DNA of 64,000 nucleotides from an uncultured Clostridium sp. (GTDB lineage: Bacteria > Bacillota > Clostridia > Lachnospirales > Lachnospiraceae), in the NCBI GenBank assembly GCA_900547035.1, contig URFM01000003.1:1-64000 (forward strand), in the 5' to 3' direction. The stretch's first letter is position 1, and every line of letters begins with the position of its first letter. Below, in pieces: positions 1-7,990 of this stretch. The notes beneath the pieces are model-generated. The model was given only the letters and a program-made list of their open reading frames with translations. It was not told the DNA's origin and did no database searches. Both the position numbers and the translations under genes were made by a program.

Positions 1-22
1 GATAAAAGCCTCCTTTCAAATA

Positions 23-304
23 TTAGCGAACACCTGATTTTTTCTCGTCTTTTCCGTGTCCTCTGTATGTTCTTGTTGCTACGAACTCACCGAGTTTGTG
101 ACCAACCATATCCTCTGTTACGTATACTGGCACATGTTTTCTTCCGTCATGAACAGCGATTGTGTGTCCAACGAAGGAAGGGAAAATTGTGGAACGACGT
201 GACCATGTTTTAATAACTGTCTTATCTCCAGCAGCATTCATAGCATCTACTTTTTTCAGTAAGCTTTCATCTGCGAACGGTCCTTTTTTTAATGAACGAG
301 CCAT
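23..304 (-). CDS. rpsS: 30S ribosomal protein S19
   Basis: S19 binds the head of 16S rRNA next to S13. The 93-residue product has the usual family length and carries the hallmark [16 protein letters not shown] stretch (about residues 46-61) and the basic N-terminal [10 protein letters not shown]. It lies directly downstream of rplB in the conserved S10 operon order, 14 nt after the rplB stop, with a good ribosome binding site in the gap. The operon runs off the left edge of the window, where rplV would be expected. Assignment is certain from sequence and position. Confidence 0.98.
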   Translation of the reverse strand: MARSLKKGPFADESLLKKVDAMNAAGDKTVIKTWSRRSTIFPSFVGHTIAVHDGRKHVPVYVTEDMVGHKLGEFVATRTYRGHGKDEKKSGVR

Positions 305-318
305 TGTCTTACCTCCTA

Positions 319-1164
319 CTATTTAGCTAATGATTTACCATCTCTTCTTCTTACAATTAACTTGTTAGACTGTTTGTTTTTCTTTCTTGTCTTCAAGCCA
401 AGAGCCGGTTTGCCCCATGGTGTACATGGACCTGGACGTCCGATACCGGTCTTACCTTCACCACCACCGTGTGGATGGTCATTCGGGTTCATAACAGAAC
501 CACGAACAGTAGGTCTGATACCCATGTGACGTTTACGTCCTGCTTTACCAATGTTGATAAGGCTGTGCTCGCCATTTCCTACAACGCCGATAGAAGCGCG
601 GCAGTTTAATGGAACCATTCTCATTTCACCAGATGGCAGACGAAGTGTTGCATATTTTCCTTCTTTTGCCATTAACTGTGCTCCGTTACCAGCGGAACGA
701 ACTAACTGTCCGCCTTTTCCCGGATACAGCTCAACGTTGTGTACCATAGTACCAACTGGAATTTCAGATAATGGTAAGCAGTTACCTGTTCTAACTTCTG
801 CGTTAGCACCATTCATAACTTTCATACCAACTTTTAATCCTTCAGGAGCTAAGATGTATGCTTTTTCACCATCAGCATAAGCGATTAAAGCGATGTTAGC
901 TGTTCTGTTTGGATCGTATTCGATTGTTTTAACAACTGCAGGTACATCATCTTTTCTTCTCTTGAAGTCGATAATTCTATATTTTCTTCTGCTTCCGCCT
1001 CCGCGGTGTCTAACTGTAATTTTACCCTGATTATTACGTCCAGCATTTTTCTTTAAGGACACTACCAGAGATTTCTCCGGTGTAGAAGTTGTGATTTCAG
1101 AGAAATCAGAACCTGTCATGTGTCTTCTGGAAGGTGTATATGGGCTATATGTTTTAATTCCCAT
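319..1164 (-). CDS. rplB: 50S ribosomal protein L2
   Basis: L2 sits near the peptidyl transferase centre of the 50S subunit and is needed for subunit association. The product begins [14 protein letters not shown] and carries the family signature [14 protein letters not shown] near the C-terminus, which includes the functionally important histidine. An upstream in-frame ATG six codons earlier is possible, but the AAGGAG site sits correctly for the ATG at 1164, giving 281 aa. The tail is rich in Lys and Arg, as usual. The gene is separated from rplW by an unusually long 221-bp spacer. Confidence 0.98.
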   Translation of the reverse strand: MGIKTYSPYTPSRRHMTGSDFSEITTSTPEKSLVVSLKKNAGRNNQGKITVRHRGGGSRRKYRIIDFKRRKDDVPAVVKTIEYDPNRTANIALIAYADGEKAYILAPEGLKVGMKVMNGANAEVRTGNCLPLSEIPVGTMVHNVELYPGKGGQLVRSAGNGAQLMAKEGKYATLRLPSGEMRMVPLNCRASIGVVGNGEHSLINIGKAGRKRHMGIRPTVRGSVMNPNDHPHGGGEGKTGIGRPGPCTPWGKPALGLKTRKKNKQSNKLIVRRRDGKSLAK

Positions 1165-1322
1165 TACTAGCTCTCCTTTCATAATCCACCAGTTTCAACT
1201 TATCCTGGTGTTTCTTTGCCGCAGCCAAATATCGGATTATTTTTTCTCGACTGCTCAGTTTCTATATTTAACGGGTTTGTTCACTCAACTAAATTCGGCT
1301 TTCGCTCACGCTCAGCCTCATT

Positions 1323-1387
1323 AAGATTCGTGAACGGGGTCCGACTAAGGCTCATCTATCGCCTTCGGCTCTGTTTCACCAAATCTT
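1323..1387 (-). other. stem-loop in the long rplW-rplB spacer
   Basis: The 221-bp gap between rplW and rplB holds no plausible gene. Its rplW-proximal part can fold: AAGATTTGGTGAA at the end of rplW pairs imperfectly with TTCACGAATCTT 40 nt later, and inside that CCGAAGGC faces GCCTTAGTCGG. A further small GC-rich hairpin (GGCT...AGCC) follows. There is no U-run, so it is not an obvious terminator. It may be a processing or stabilising element in the polycistronic mRNA. Function is unknown. Confidence 0.4.
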
Positions 1388-1685
1388 ATAACCCCTCGAA
1401 GATTTCAATATCTTTGCTATCTTCTGTTAATGTAACGATAGCTTTCTTTGTTTTAGCTGTTTTACCAAAAGTCATACCGCGTCTTTTTGTTTTTCCATCT
1501 AAGTTCATGGTGTTTACGGATTTAACTTTTGTTCCTTCGAACATTTTTTCAACAGCTTCTTTAATCATTGTTTTGTTTGCTTCAGTGTGAACTAAGAAAG
1601 TATATTTTTTCTCGCCCATAGCAGCCATACTTTTTTCAGTTACAACTGGTTTCAGGATTACATCATAATACTTTACGTTTGCCAT
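1386..1685 (-). CDS. rplW: 50S ribosomal protein L23
   Basis: L23 lies at the exit of the ribosomal tunnel and docks trigger factor and SRP. The 99-aa product has the typical length, with [12 protein letters not shown] at the N-terminus and the conserved [18 protein letters not shown] segment in the middle. Its start codon overlaps the rplD stop (TAATG), so the two are probably translationally coupled. Order L4-L23-L2 matches the S10 operon. Confidence 0.98.
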   Translation of the reverse strand: MANVKYYDVILKPVVTEKSMAAMGEKKYTFLVHTEANKTMIKEAVEKMFEGTKVKSVNTMNLDGKTKRRGMTFGKTAKTKKAIVTLTEDSKDIEIFEGL

Positions 1686-2305
1686 TATGCGTATACCTCC
1701 TCAATTGCTGCAGCAGAAGCTTTTGTTAAGATTACTGTGTTGTATTTCAGAACATCATATACATTGATTGTATTTGGTAATGCTGTAACAACATCAGGAA
1801 TGTTTCTTGTAGATAATACTACATTTGCATCATTGTCAGCTAAAACAACTAATGCTTTGGAAACATTTAAGTTATTTAAAACATTCTGCATTGCTTTTGT
1901 TTTTACTTCGTCTAATTTCAGTTCATCAAGAACGATAAGCTTGTTTTCCTGTACTCTGCTTGTAAGAACAGATTTTAAAGCTGCACGTCTTTCTTTTTTG
2001 TTCATTTTCAGAGAATAATCTCTTGGTGTTGGTGCGAATACAACTCCACCACCAGCCCACTGTGGAGATCTTGTTGAACCCTGTCTTGCATGACCAGTTC
2101 CTTTCTGTCTCCAAGGTTTTCTTCCGCCACCGGAAACTTCAGAACGTGTTTTTGCTTTCTGTGTTCCCTGACGATTATTTGCAAGCTGGCGTACAACAGC
2201 TAAATGCACTAAGTGTTCGTTAACTTCAACACCAAACACTGCATCGTTTAATTCCATTGTTCCAACTTCTTTGCCTTCCATATTATAAACAGATACGTTT
2301 GCCAT
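1685..2305 (-). CDS. rplD: 50S ribosomal protein L4
   Basis: L4 is a primary 23S rRNA binder whose extended loop lines the exit tunnel; in several bacteria it also feeds back on its own operon. The 206-aa product includes the loop signature [19 protein letters not shown] (about residues 60-78), where macrolide-resistance changes arise elsewhere. It lies between rplC (29 nt upstream) and rplW (stop-start overlap). Confidence 0.98.
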   Translation of the reverse strand: MANVSVYNMEGKEVGTMELNDAVFGVEVNEHLVHLAVVRQLANNRQGTQKAKTRSEVSGGGRKPWRQKGTGHARQGSTRSPQWAGGGVVFAPTPRDYSLKMNKKERRAALKSVLTSRVQENKLIVLDELKLDEVKTKAMQNVLNNLNVSKALVVLADNDANVVLSTRNIPDVVTALPNTINVYDVLKYNTVILTKASAAAIEEVYA

Positions 2306-2334
2306 TTTATGTGGTCCTCCTTTCCAACGAAAAC

Positions 2335-2970
2335 TTATTTACCGCATTTAACTGTTTCTTTGATTGTAACTAAGGATTTTTTAGGTCCTGGCACTGCACC
2401 TTTAACTAACAGTAAGTTGTTTTCAGCATCAACTCTTACAACTTCTAAGTTCTGAACAGTTACTCTTACATGTCCCATGTGACCTGGCATTCTTTTTCCT
2501 TTAAATACTTTTGAAGGATCAGAACAAGCACCGTTTGAACCTGCATGACGATGATATTTAGAACCATGAGCCATAGGTCCTCTGGACTGTCCATGTCTTT
2601 TGATAGCGCCCTGGAATCCTTTACCTTTGCTTGTTGCAGTAGCGTCGATTTTGTCGCCTGCGCCAAAGATATCGGCCTTGATTTCCTGTCCTAATGTATA
2701 GGTTTCGGCATCTTCAAATCTGAACTCTTTCAGATATCTCTTGCAGGAAACACCTGCTTTTGCGAACTGGCCTTTCATTGGTTTGTTCACACGGTTTTCT
2801 TTCTTCTCGCCGAAGCCTACCTGAATTGCACTGTACCCGTCGTTGTCTGCGGTTTTCACCTGTGTTACAACACACGGACCTGCCTGCAATACAGTTACCG
2901 GTACTAAAACACCGTTTTCGTCGAAGATCTGAGTCATTCCGACTTTTGTAGCTAAAATTGCTTTCTTCAT
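2335..2970 (-). CDS. rplC: 50S ribosomal protein L3
   Basis: L3 is an early assembly protein of the 50S subunit that reaches the peptidyl transferase centre. The product begins [16 protein letters not shown], a canonical L3 start, and carries the [13 protein letters not shown] and GKRMPGHMG motifs of the central extension. Its 211 aa match the family. A 193-nt spacer separates it from rpsJ. That spacer holds a small GC hairpin (CCGGG...CCCGG) just after rpsJ and no gene. Confidence 0.98.
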   Translation of the reverse strand: MKKAILATKVGMTQIFDENGVLVPVTVLQAGPCVVTQVKTADNDGYSAIQVGFGEKKENRVNKPMKGQFAKAGVSCKRYLKEFRFEDAETYTLGQEIKADIFGAGDKIDATATSKGKGFQGAIKRHGQSRGPMAHGSKYHRHAGSNGACSDPSKVFKGKRMPGHMGHVRVTVQNLEVVRVDAENNLLLVKGAVPGPKKSLVTIKETVKCGK

Positions 2971-3163
2971 TCCTTTTACCTCCTGTTTTATCTACAGCGG
3001 AACTTCCTATTATAAAGAAGTTCATTCTAGCGAACAGTTGATATAAGTGGAACACTATGACCCTTAGGGATGTTGATTCCTTCGAATGAGTGTTGCTTCT
3101 ATATCATCTATTGCTTACTTAATTGATGGCCGGGGGCTGATCCCGGACTTTTTGCAGCTGATC

Positions 3164-3481
3164 TTATTTGTTTTTCATCTTGATGTCGATGTAAACGCCA
3201 GCCGGCATTTCCAGTCTCTGCAGTGCATCAACTGTCTTCTGGCTTGGAGCAATGATGTCGATGAGTCTCTTGTGAGTTCTCTGCTCGAACTGCTCTCTGG
3301 AATCTTTGTACTTATGAACCGCACGCAGAATGGTAACTACCTCTTTCTTTGTGGGCAGCGGCACCGGTCCGCTCACCTGAGATCCTGTCTTCTTTACGGT
3401 CTCGATGATTTTTCCTGCGGACTGATCTACCAGCTGATGATCATAAGCCTTCAGTGTGATTCTCATTACTTGACTTGCCAT
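3164..3481 (-). CDS. rpsJ: 30S ribosomal protein S10
   Basis: S10 (NusE) is a 30S head protein and also a partner of NusB/NusG in antitermination. The 105-aa product shows the conserved [18 protein letters not shown] start and [11 protein letters not shown] loop. It is the first gene of the ribosomal operon here. A strong promoter lies about 240 nt upstream with a long leader in between. The start is preceded by AAAAGGAGGCG, a strong ribosome binding site. Function and identity are certain. Confidence 0.98.
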   Translation of the reverse strand: MASQVMRITLKAYDHQLVDQSAGKIIETVKKTGSQVSGPVPLPTKKEVVTILRAVHKYKDSREQFEQRTHKRLIDIIAPSQKTVDALQRLEMPAGVYIDIKMKNK

Positions 3482-3660
3482 AAAAAAAGTCGCCTCCTTT
3501 TCGCACTTTCAAACCAAGTACGACAAGCGGTGACTGTACACGTTTCCGTGTGTGTCCCAAAGACCTTCACACGATTTCTGCTCTCTGCCTTGCATCTCGC
3601 AGTATGTTGATTGGTACAGTGACTTGTCGCCAGTTTCATAACTTGACATTCGCTCCGCGG

Positions 3661-3685
3661 AAAAACCCGCCATTTTCATGGGCGG
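3661..3685 (-). terminator. terminator-like hairpin in the rpsJ leader (possible attenuator)
   Basis: About 35-55 nt after the expected start of the rpsJ transcript, CCGCCCAT and ATGGCGGG face each other across a GAAA loop, with one bulge, and are followed by GTTTTT. This has the form of an intrinsic terminator upstream of the first gene, so it could attenuate the S10 operon. Ribosomal operons of Firmicutes are often controlled in the leader, but no protein-binding motif can be assigned by eye. Confidence 0.5.
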
Positions 3686-3724
3686 CAACCTCACGCTTCA
3701 TCGCTATCATGCCACAGCCTTTGT

Positions 3725-3753
3725 ATAGTAGCATACTTTTCTGCCAAATGCAA
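3725..3753 (-). promoter_or_regulatory. sigma-A promoter of the S10 operon
   Basis: On the minus strand TTGCAT (-35, 3748-3753) and TACTAT (-10, 3725-3730) are separated by exactly 17 bp. The box is preceded by AAAAAAGTGC. The spacing and hexamers fit the vegetative sigma factor, and the position fits a leader of about 235 nt before rpsJ. The same AAGTGCTTGCATTT block precedes the rpsF promoter. Confidence 0.85.
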
Positions 3754-3804
3754 GCACTTTTTTCTTTATTTTCAATAACAGTTCCGGACGGCGGAAAAAG
3801 CAGG

Positions 3805-3855
3805 GCAAAAGCAGGGCCGGAGAACTTCTCCTCTCAGGGTTTGAGTCCTCCGGCC
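3805..3855 (-). terminator. terminator after guanine deaminase
   Basis: Nine nt after the guaD stop, GGCCGGAG and CTCCGGCC form a perfect 8-bp stem with a long loop. It is followed on the minus strand by CTGCTTTTGC and a second T tract. It separates guaD from the rpsJ promoter. The loop is long and the T-run interrupted, so efficiency is uncertain. Confidence 0.5.
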
Positions 3856-3863
3856 AGATATTT

Positions 3864-5129
3864 TTACGCCTTCTCCCCGGCCACATACCGGCCCACAATA
3901 TTCCGGTCATCCGCCAGGTGAATCACCCGCTCCATCCGCTGCTCCAAAGTCAGCTCATCTAATTTTACATTCAGGGAGGAATCATCGATCACCAGGGCAT
4001 CCAGCTCATTTCCCGTCTCAAAGCTTCCAAGCTTTCCAAAGAACTGTCCGCCCCCCTTGGTCCCCAGGTAAAAGGCCTCCGGGATGGTTAAGAAGCTGTC
4101 CTTCTTTCCGGACTGGAGCCAGCAAAGCTTGGACAAATAAACCGCCTCGGACATAGCCCGGAAGATGCAGGGGCTGTACCCGCCGGCAATGTCGGAGCCC
4201 AGGCCCACCTTGATTCCCATATCCAGCATCCGGCGGATCGGCGGAATCCCGGCCGCTACGTTGCCGTTGGACTGGGGACAATGAGCGATGGTAACACCCC
4301 GGTCCCGAACCAGACGCAGCTCCTCGTCGGTGGGATAAATGAAATGGGCCATTACCGTATGGTTTGTCAGGAGTCCAAAGTGGTCATAAACCGCTCCGTC
4401 ATTGTCGTATTCCGGATATCGTCCCCGGACAATTTCCATCTCACCAATATCCTCGGAAATATGGGAGTGGACCGGCACGTTAAACTCTTTGGCCAGCTCC
4501 CCCAGTCCCTCCAGAACCTCTGTGGTACAGGTAGGAATGAATCGTGGCGTCACCGCCGGTTTCACCAGTTCTCTCTTATTTATATTGCGCTCCAGCCAGC
4601 AGCGGGTGTCCTCCAGAGACTGTCTGCTATCTTCGCAAAGAAAGTCAGGACTCAAGGTATCCATATTAATCTTGCCTGCAAAGCCTCCTACCTTCTCCTC
4701 CTCCAGAATATCCATCAGCATCTCGGTCGTCTCCCAGTGGATGGTGGAGAAGATCACCGCCCTGGCCGTACCATTTTTCTTCAAAGCCTGGGCGAAAGCC
4801 CGGTAGTAAACCTTAGCGTACTCTGGATCTTTGAAACGTGCCTCCGTAGGGAAGGCATAAGTATTCAGCCAATCCATCAGCTGCATATCCAGGCCCAGCC
4901 CGCGGTACACATACTGAGGCGCATGGACGTGCATATCGTACATGCCGGGCATAATCAGGGCATCCCCCCAGTCCGTCACCGGCTGTCCCTCGTACTCCTT
5001 CGGAAGTTCCTGATAAATCCCCTGAATCTCATTATCCTCTGCCACCAGATACCCATTCTTCACGCACTGAAATTCGCTGCGGTCCGGCGTATGGATAATA
5101 TTGCCCTTCAAAATTACAACCTTTTTCAA
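3864..5129 (-). CDS. guaD: guanine deaminase (amidohydrolase family)
   Basis: Hydrolyses guanine to xanthine and ammonia in purine salvage. The product shows the amidohydrolase metal centre in order: HVH at residues 67-69 within PGMYDMHVHAPQY, HSH at 221-223, H262 in MAHF and D313 in GLGSDIAGG. The HAPQY context is characteristic of guanine deaminases. I choose a TTG start at 5129 because AAGGAGGAG lies seven nt upstream; this gives 421 aa. An ATG 41 codons earlier would add an unrelated basic tail and overlap the preceding gene remnant. It stands alone between the lysozyme remnant and its own terminator. Confidence 0.88.
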   Translation of the reverse strand: MKKVVILKGNIIHTPDRSEFQCVKNGYLVAEDNEIQGIYQELPKEYEGQPVTDWGDALIMPGMYDMHVHAPQYVYRGLGLDMQLMDWLNTYAFPTEARFKDPEYAKVYYRAFAQALKKNGTARAVIFSTIHWETTEMLMDILEEEKVGGFAGKINMDTLSPDFLCEDSRQSLEDTRCWLERNINKRELVKPAVTPRFIPTCTTEVLEGLGELAKEFNVPVHSHISEDIGEMEIVRGRYPEYDNDGAVYDHFGLLTNHTVMAHFIYPTDEELRLVRDRGVTIAHCPQSNGNVAAGIPPIRRMLDMGIKVGLGSDIAGGYSPCIFRAMSEAVYLSKLCWLQSGKKDSFLTIPEAFYLGTKGGGQFFGKLGSFETGNELDALVIDDSSLNVKLDELTLEQRMERVIHLADDRNIVGRYVAGEKA

Positions 5130-5184
5130 ATCGATACTCCTCCTTTTTATATTTATAGCCGGGTCCCTTATTCGTTCCCGTTTT

Positions 5185-5728
5185 CTACACTGCCGCTGCT
5201 CCATCCGGCCCAAAAGTATAAACCGTTCCGTCAATCTCCATCGCGGTGTCATGAATCATAATTCCGTTGGAATCCAGGAAATAACGTTTTCCTCCCGTTT
5301 CAATCCATCCGATCTGCTTTCGGTAATTCTTCATATAATACCAGCGCTCGTTAATGTGTTTCCACCCATCCGCAGGAATCCTCTCGCTGTAATCCACAAA
5401 AGCCAGTTCTATCGTCACATTTCCCGTTATTCCGTCCACGGTTCCATCCTGAGCGCACTGCCAAATGGTGCGGTTGGGATAATTATTAACCGTACCATAT
5501 CTGGCATACCAGATATCGTAAGGAATTTGAGAACTGTCCATATGCTCAGTCAGCCACTGATTGTTGGCATAAACCAGAGGATGGCAGCCTGCCAGTCAAT
5601 TTCTTCACCACAGCCCAGGCATCAGCCCCAAACGCAGGAACCGCTGTCAAATTGACAGCGGTGAAAAGGGCGGCTCCAAAGAAAGCCGCCTTCCATTTAT
5701 GAAATTGAAAAATTTCAACTCCCGTCAA
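5185..5728 (-). pseudogene. GH25 lysozyme remnant with signal peptide and cell-wall-binding repeats
   Basis: A TTG start with AGGGGG upstream opens a secretion signal (KAAFFGAALFTAVNLTAVPAFGA) that runs about 10 codons and then loses frame. In the next frame HPLVYANNQWLTEHM and PYDIWYARYG resume, followed by TIWQCAQDG and GITGNV, the C-terminal half of a GH25 (muramidase) domain, then a GWKHINERWYYM-type cell-wall-binding repeat region. The N-terminal half of the barrel with the catalytic acids is missing, so an internal deletion plus frameshift has destroyed the enzyme. It follows the next repeat protein by only 12 nt and was probably in one operon with it. Confidence 0.75.
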
Positions 5729-5740
5729 AAATAGTCCCCC

Positions 5741-7093
5741 TTAATCTTCATCCCAGTAGGGTTCAATCGGTTCCTCCACATAGCCGGAGATATCAGTCTC
5801 GCCGTCAGCGGAGAGCAGCTCGCCGCTGCTGTTAGTGACAAACTTCACCCCATCTGCATTTTTTACCTCGTCGTCATCCATCACCTTTCCGGACTTATTG
5901 ACAACATAATTCTTTCCATTTACATGGTAGCACATATATTTCGTGCCGTCCACGGCTTCCTGCTTCTTTCCGGCATAATACAGATATCCATCCCGGACGC
6001 CTGTATATCCTCTGCCGCTGGAACTGAAATAGAAATCGCTCTTGGTGCCGTCGCTCTCGGTGATGCTCATCTTTCCCGTCTGCACGCTGCTGGTTTCCTG
6101 GTCTCCAAAATAGAAAGCGGTCCACTCGTCATCACTGATGTAAACCTTTTTCAAACCATACACCGGGTTTCCCAAATCGTTGAAAAGATATTTCTTGCCA
6201 TTTATCCGGACAATGTCATCCTCTTCCAGGCGGTCCGACTCCGAAGCCTTAGGCTCGCCGCTGTTGGAAAAATAGAACCATTCCACATCGCCGTCATATC
6301 CGCCCAGCTCCTCCGGAGGATACATGGAATACCATCCAATCTTGCCTTTTCCGTCCTCGCCGAAATACATGTAATTCAAAATGGTATCGCTGCCCTCGTT
6401 GCGGACCTCCTTCCAGCCTGTCTGCATGGCTCCTTCCTCGTCGAAGCAGTAATAGTACCCCTCAATTTTGCGGGTGCCGTAGTCGTCTCCCGACTCGTCC
6501 TCGTCAGGCAGATACTTTTTCCCTGTGGGTGAAAAATAATACCAATTTTTTCCACCATCATACCCCAGGCTATCATAGCCTGGGGTAACAGAATCGCTAT
6601 CCTCTTCATCCGGTGAATAAAGCTGCTGCCAGCCGGTGAGCATCTCACCGCTGGCATTGCAGTAATACATGTCATCTTCAATCCATCCGGTCTCCATCCG
6701 TCCGTCGCTGTCGAAATGATACCACTTATCATCGATCTTTTTCCAGTTATCTTTGATGGCTTTTCCGGTACTGCTGAAATAATACCATTCCTGGTTTCCG
6801 TCCTCATCGGTTACCTTCAGCCACTGGTCCGTATACATGATTCCGTCGGCATCTACATAGTAATCATCCTCTACCCAGGTATTGGTAGCCATCACGCCAT
6901 CGCCGTCCAGGTAACGCCACTGATTATCGGCTCCCTTCTTCCAGGTGTTATAAACACGGTCCCCGTTGGAATCGTAATAAATCCACTGGCTGCCGGACTG
7001 GCTCCATCCCTCCGCCGCCATCGCCGTCAGGCTCAGGCTTCCGACGGAAAGCAGCAAAGCCAGCATCCAGGCGGCTATCTTTAATCGCCTCAT
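5741..7093 (-). CDS. secreted cell-wall-binding repeat protein
   Basis: The 450-aa product starts with a clear signal peptide ending AMAAEG (about residue 27). The rest is a chain of aromatic Gly-rich repeats of the choline-binding/CW-binding type, for example WIYYDSNGDRVYNTWKK, WYHFDSDGRMETGW and YYCNASGEMLTGW. Repeats are interrupted by acidic inserts (SPDEEDSDS, DEDESGDD). No catalytic domain is visible, so it probably anchors to teichoic or other wall polymers and acts as a surface adhesin or scaffold. It has its own promoter and is followed by the broken lysozyme, which shares the same repeat type. Confidence 0.8.
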   Translation of the reverse strand: MRRLKIAAWMLALLLSVGSLSLTAMAAEGWSQSGSQWIYYDSNGDRVYNTWKKGADNQWRYLDGDGVMATNTWVEDDYYVDADGIMYTDQWLKVTDEDGNQEWYYFSSTGKAIKDNWKKIDDKWYHFDSDGRMETGWIEDDMYYCNASGEMLTGWQQLYSPDEEDSDSVTPGYDSLGYDGGKNWYYFSPTGKKYLPDEDESGDDYGTRKIEGYYYCFDEEGAMQTGWKEVRNEGSDTILNYMYFGEDGKGKIGWYSMYPPEELGGYDGDVEWFYFSNSGEPKASESDRLEEDDIVRINGKKYLFNDLGNPVYGLKKVYISDDEWTAFYFGDQETSSVQTGKMSITESDGTKSDFYFSSSGRGYTGVRDGYLYYAGKKQEAVDGTKYMCYHVNGKNYVVNKSGKVMDDDEVKNADGVKFVTNSSGELLSADGETDISGYVEEPIEPYWDED

Positions 7094-7138
7094 TCTCTCA
7101 ACTCCTCGTCTGAATCATCCCTCGTTCAACCTATGTAT

Positions 7139-7167
7139 ATTGTAGCAGGAGCTGGAAAAATATTCAA
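7139..7167 (-). promoter_or_regulatory. sigma-A promoter of the cell-wall-binding protein gene
   Basis: TTGAAT (7162-7167) and TACAAT (7139-7144) are spaced by 17 bp on the minus strand, about 45 bp before the start codon. No terminator-like hairpin lies between this promoter and the response-regulator gene upstream, so some read-through is possible. Confidence 0.75.
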
Positions 7168-7210
7168 CCTTATATATCTTTCAATTCTATTACGAAGTTT
7201 TACATTTCTT

Positions 7211-7990
7211 TCAACGGTATGATTCGAGAAACTTATTAGGAGAACAGCCGGCATACTTTTTAAACACTTTGATAAAATATTTATAGTCGGAAAAACCGAC
7301 CATTTCTGCAATTTCGTATATCCGGTACTCCTGTTTTTTCAGAAGTTTTACCGCCTGGCTGATGCGGTAACGGTTCAGAAAGTCAAGAAACGTATAACCG
7401 GTTTCCGCCTTAAATTTTGCATTCAAATAGGTACAGGATAGTTCATATTTCTCGCTCAGGTCTGTGAGTGTGATGCGTTCCGCAAAATGTTCCTCCACAT
7501 ATCGGATGATTCGGTCTCCATGGCCGCCGCTTTCCCTTCCGGAAAACTCATCCTGAAAAATATGCTGCCTGCGGATTTCCTGTTCCATCTCCTTAATGTA
7601 TCCTCTCTCTTTGTTTTTCGAGTCCAGCTTATTTTTAACCGTTTCCAGCGCCGCCGACAGCTGTTGAAAATCCACCGGTTTTAAAAGATATTCCGTAACT
7701 CCCAGGCGCAGCGCCTGCCTGGCGTATTCAAAATCACTGTAGCCTGAAAGAATAATCGCCTCATATCCATACTCGCCGATTGTTTCCTCCAGCATTTTCA
7801 GTCCGCTTTTTACCGGCATCCGAATATCGGCCACAACGATATCCGGTTTGATTTGGCGGATTTTCTCCACGCCTTCTTCACCGTCCGAAGCCTCTCCCGC
7901 CACCAGACAGTTCCATGCGCCCCAATCAGCCGTAAACATAAGCCCCTTCCGGATAATATCCTCGTCTTCCGCCAACAGGACCTTATACAT
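7211..7990 (-). CDS. YesN-type response regulator (REC + AraC HTH)
   Basis: Receiver domain at about residues 1-120, with acidic pocket AEDED (7-11) and phospho-acceptor D55 in VVADIRMP, then a short coiled linker and a C-terminal AraC/XylS double helix-turn-helix (YLNAKFKAETGYTFLDFLNRYR to GFSDYKYFIKVFKK). At 259 aa it is much shorter than many YesN proteins. The ATG at 7990 overlaps the kinase stop by 8 nt (ATGTATAA), so the pair is coupled. It most likely controls the upstream ABC importer in response to its substrate. Confidence 0.88.
   Translation of the reverse strand: MYKVLLAEDEDIIRKGLMFTADWGAWNCLVAGEASDGEEGVEKIRQIKPDIVVADIRMPVKSGLKMLEETIGEYGYEAIILSGYSDFEYARQALRLGVTEYLLKPVDFQQLSAALETVKNKLDSKNKERGYIKEMEQEIRRQHIFQDEFSGRESGGHGDRIIRYVEEHFAERITLTDLSEKYELSCTYLNAKFKAETGYTFLDFLNRYRISQAVKLLKKQEYRIYEIAEMVGFSDYKYFIKVFKKYAGCSPNKFLESYR

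Noticed and set aside
4281..5261. Long plus-strand open frame (326 codons) opposite guanine deaminase
   Set aside because: It is antisense to a gene with complete amidohydrolase motifs, shows no known motif, and has no ribosome binding site.
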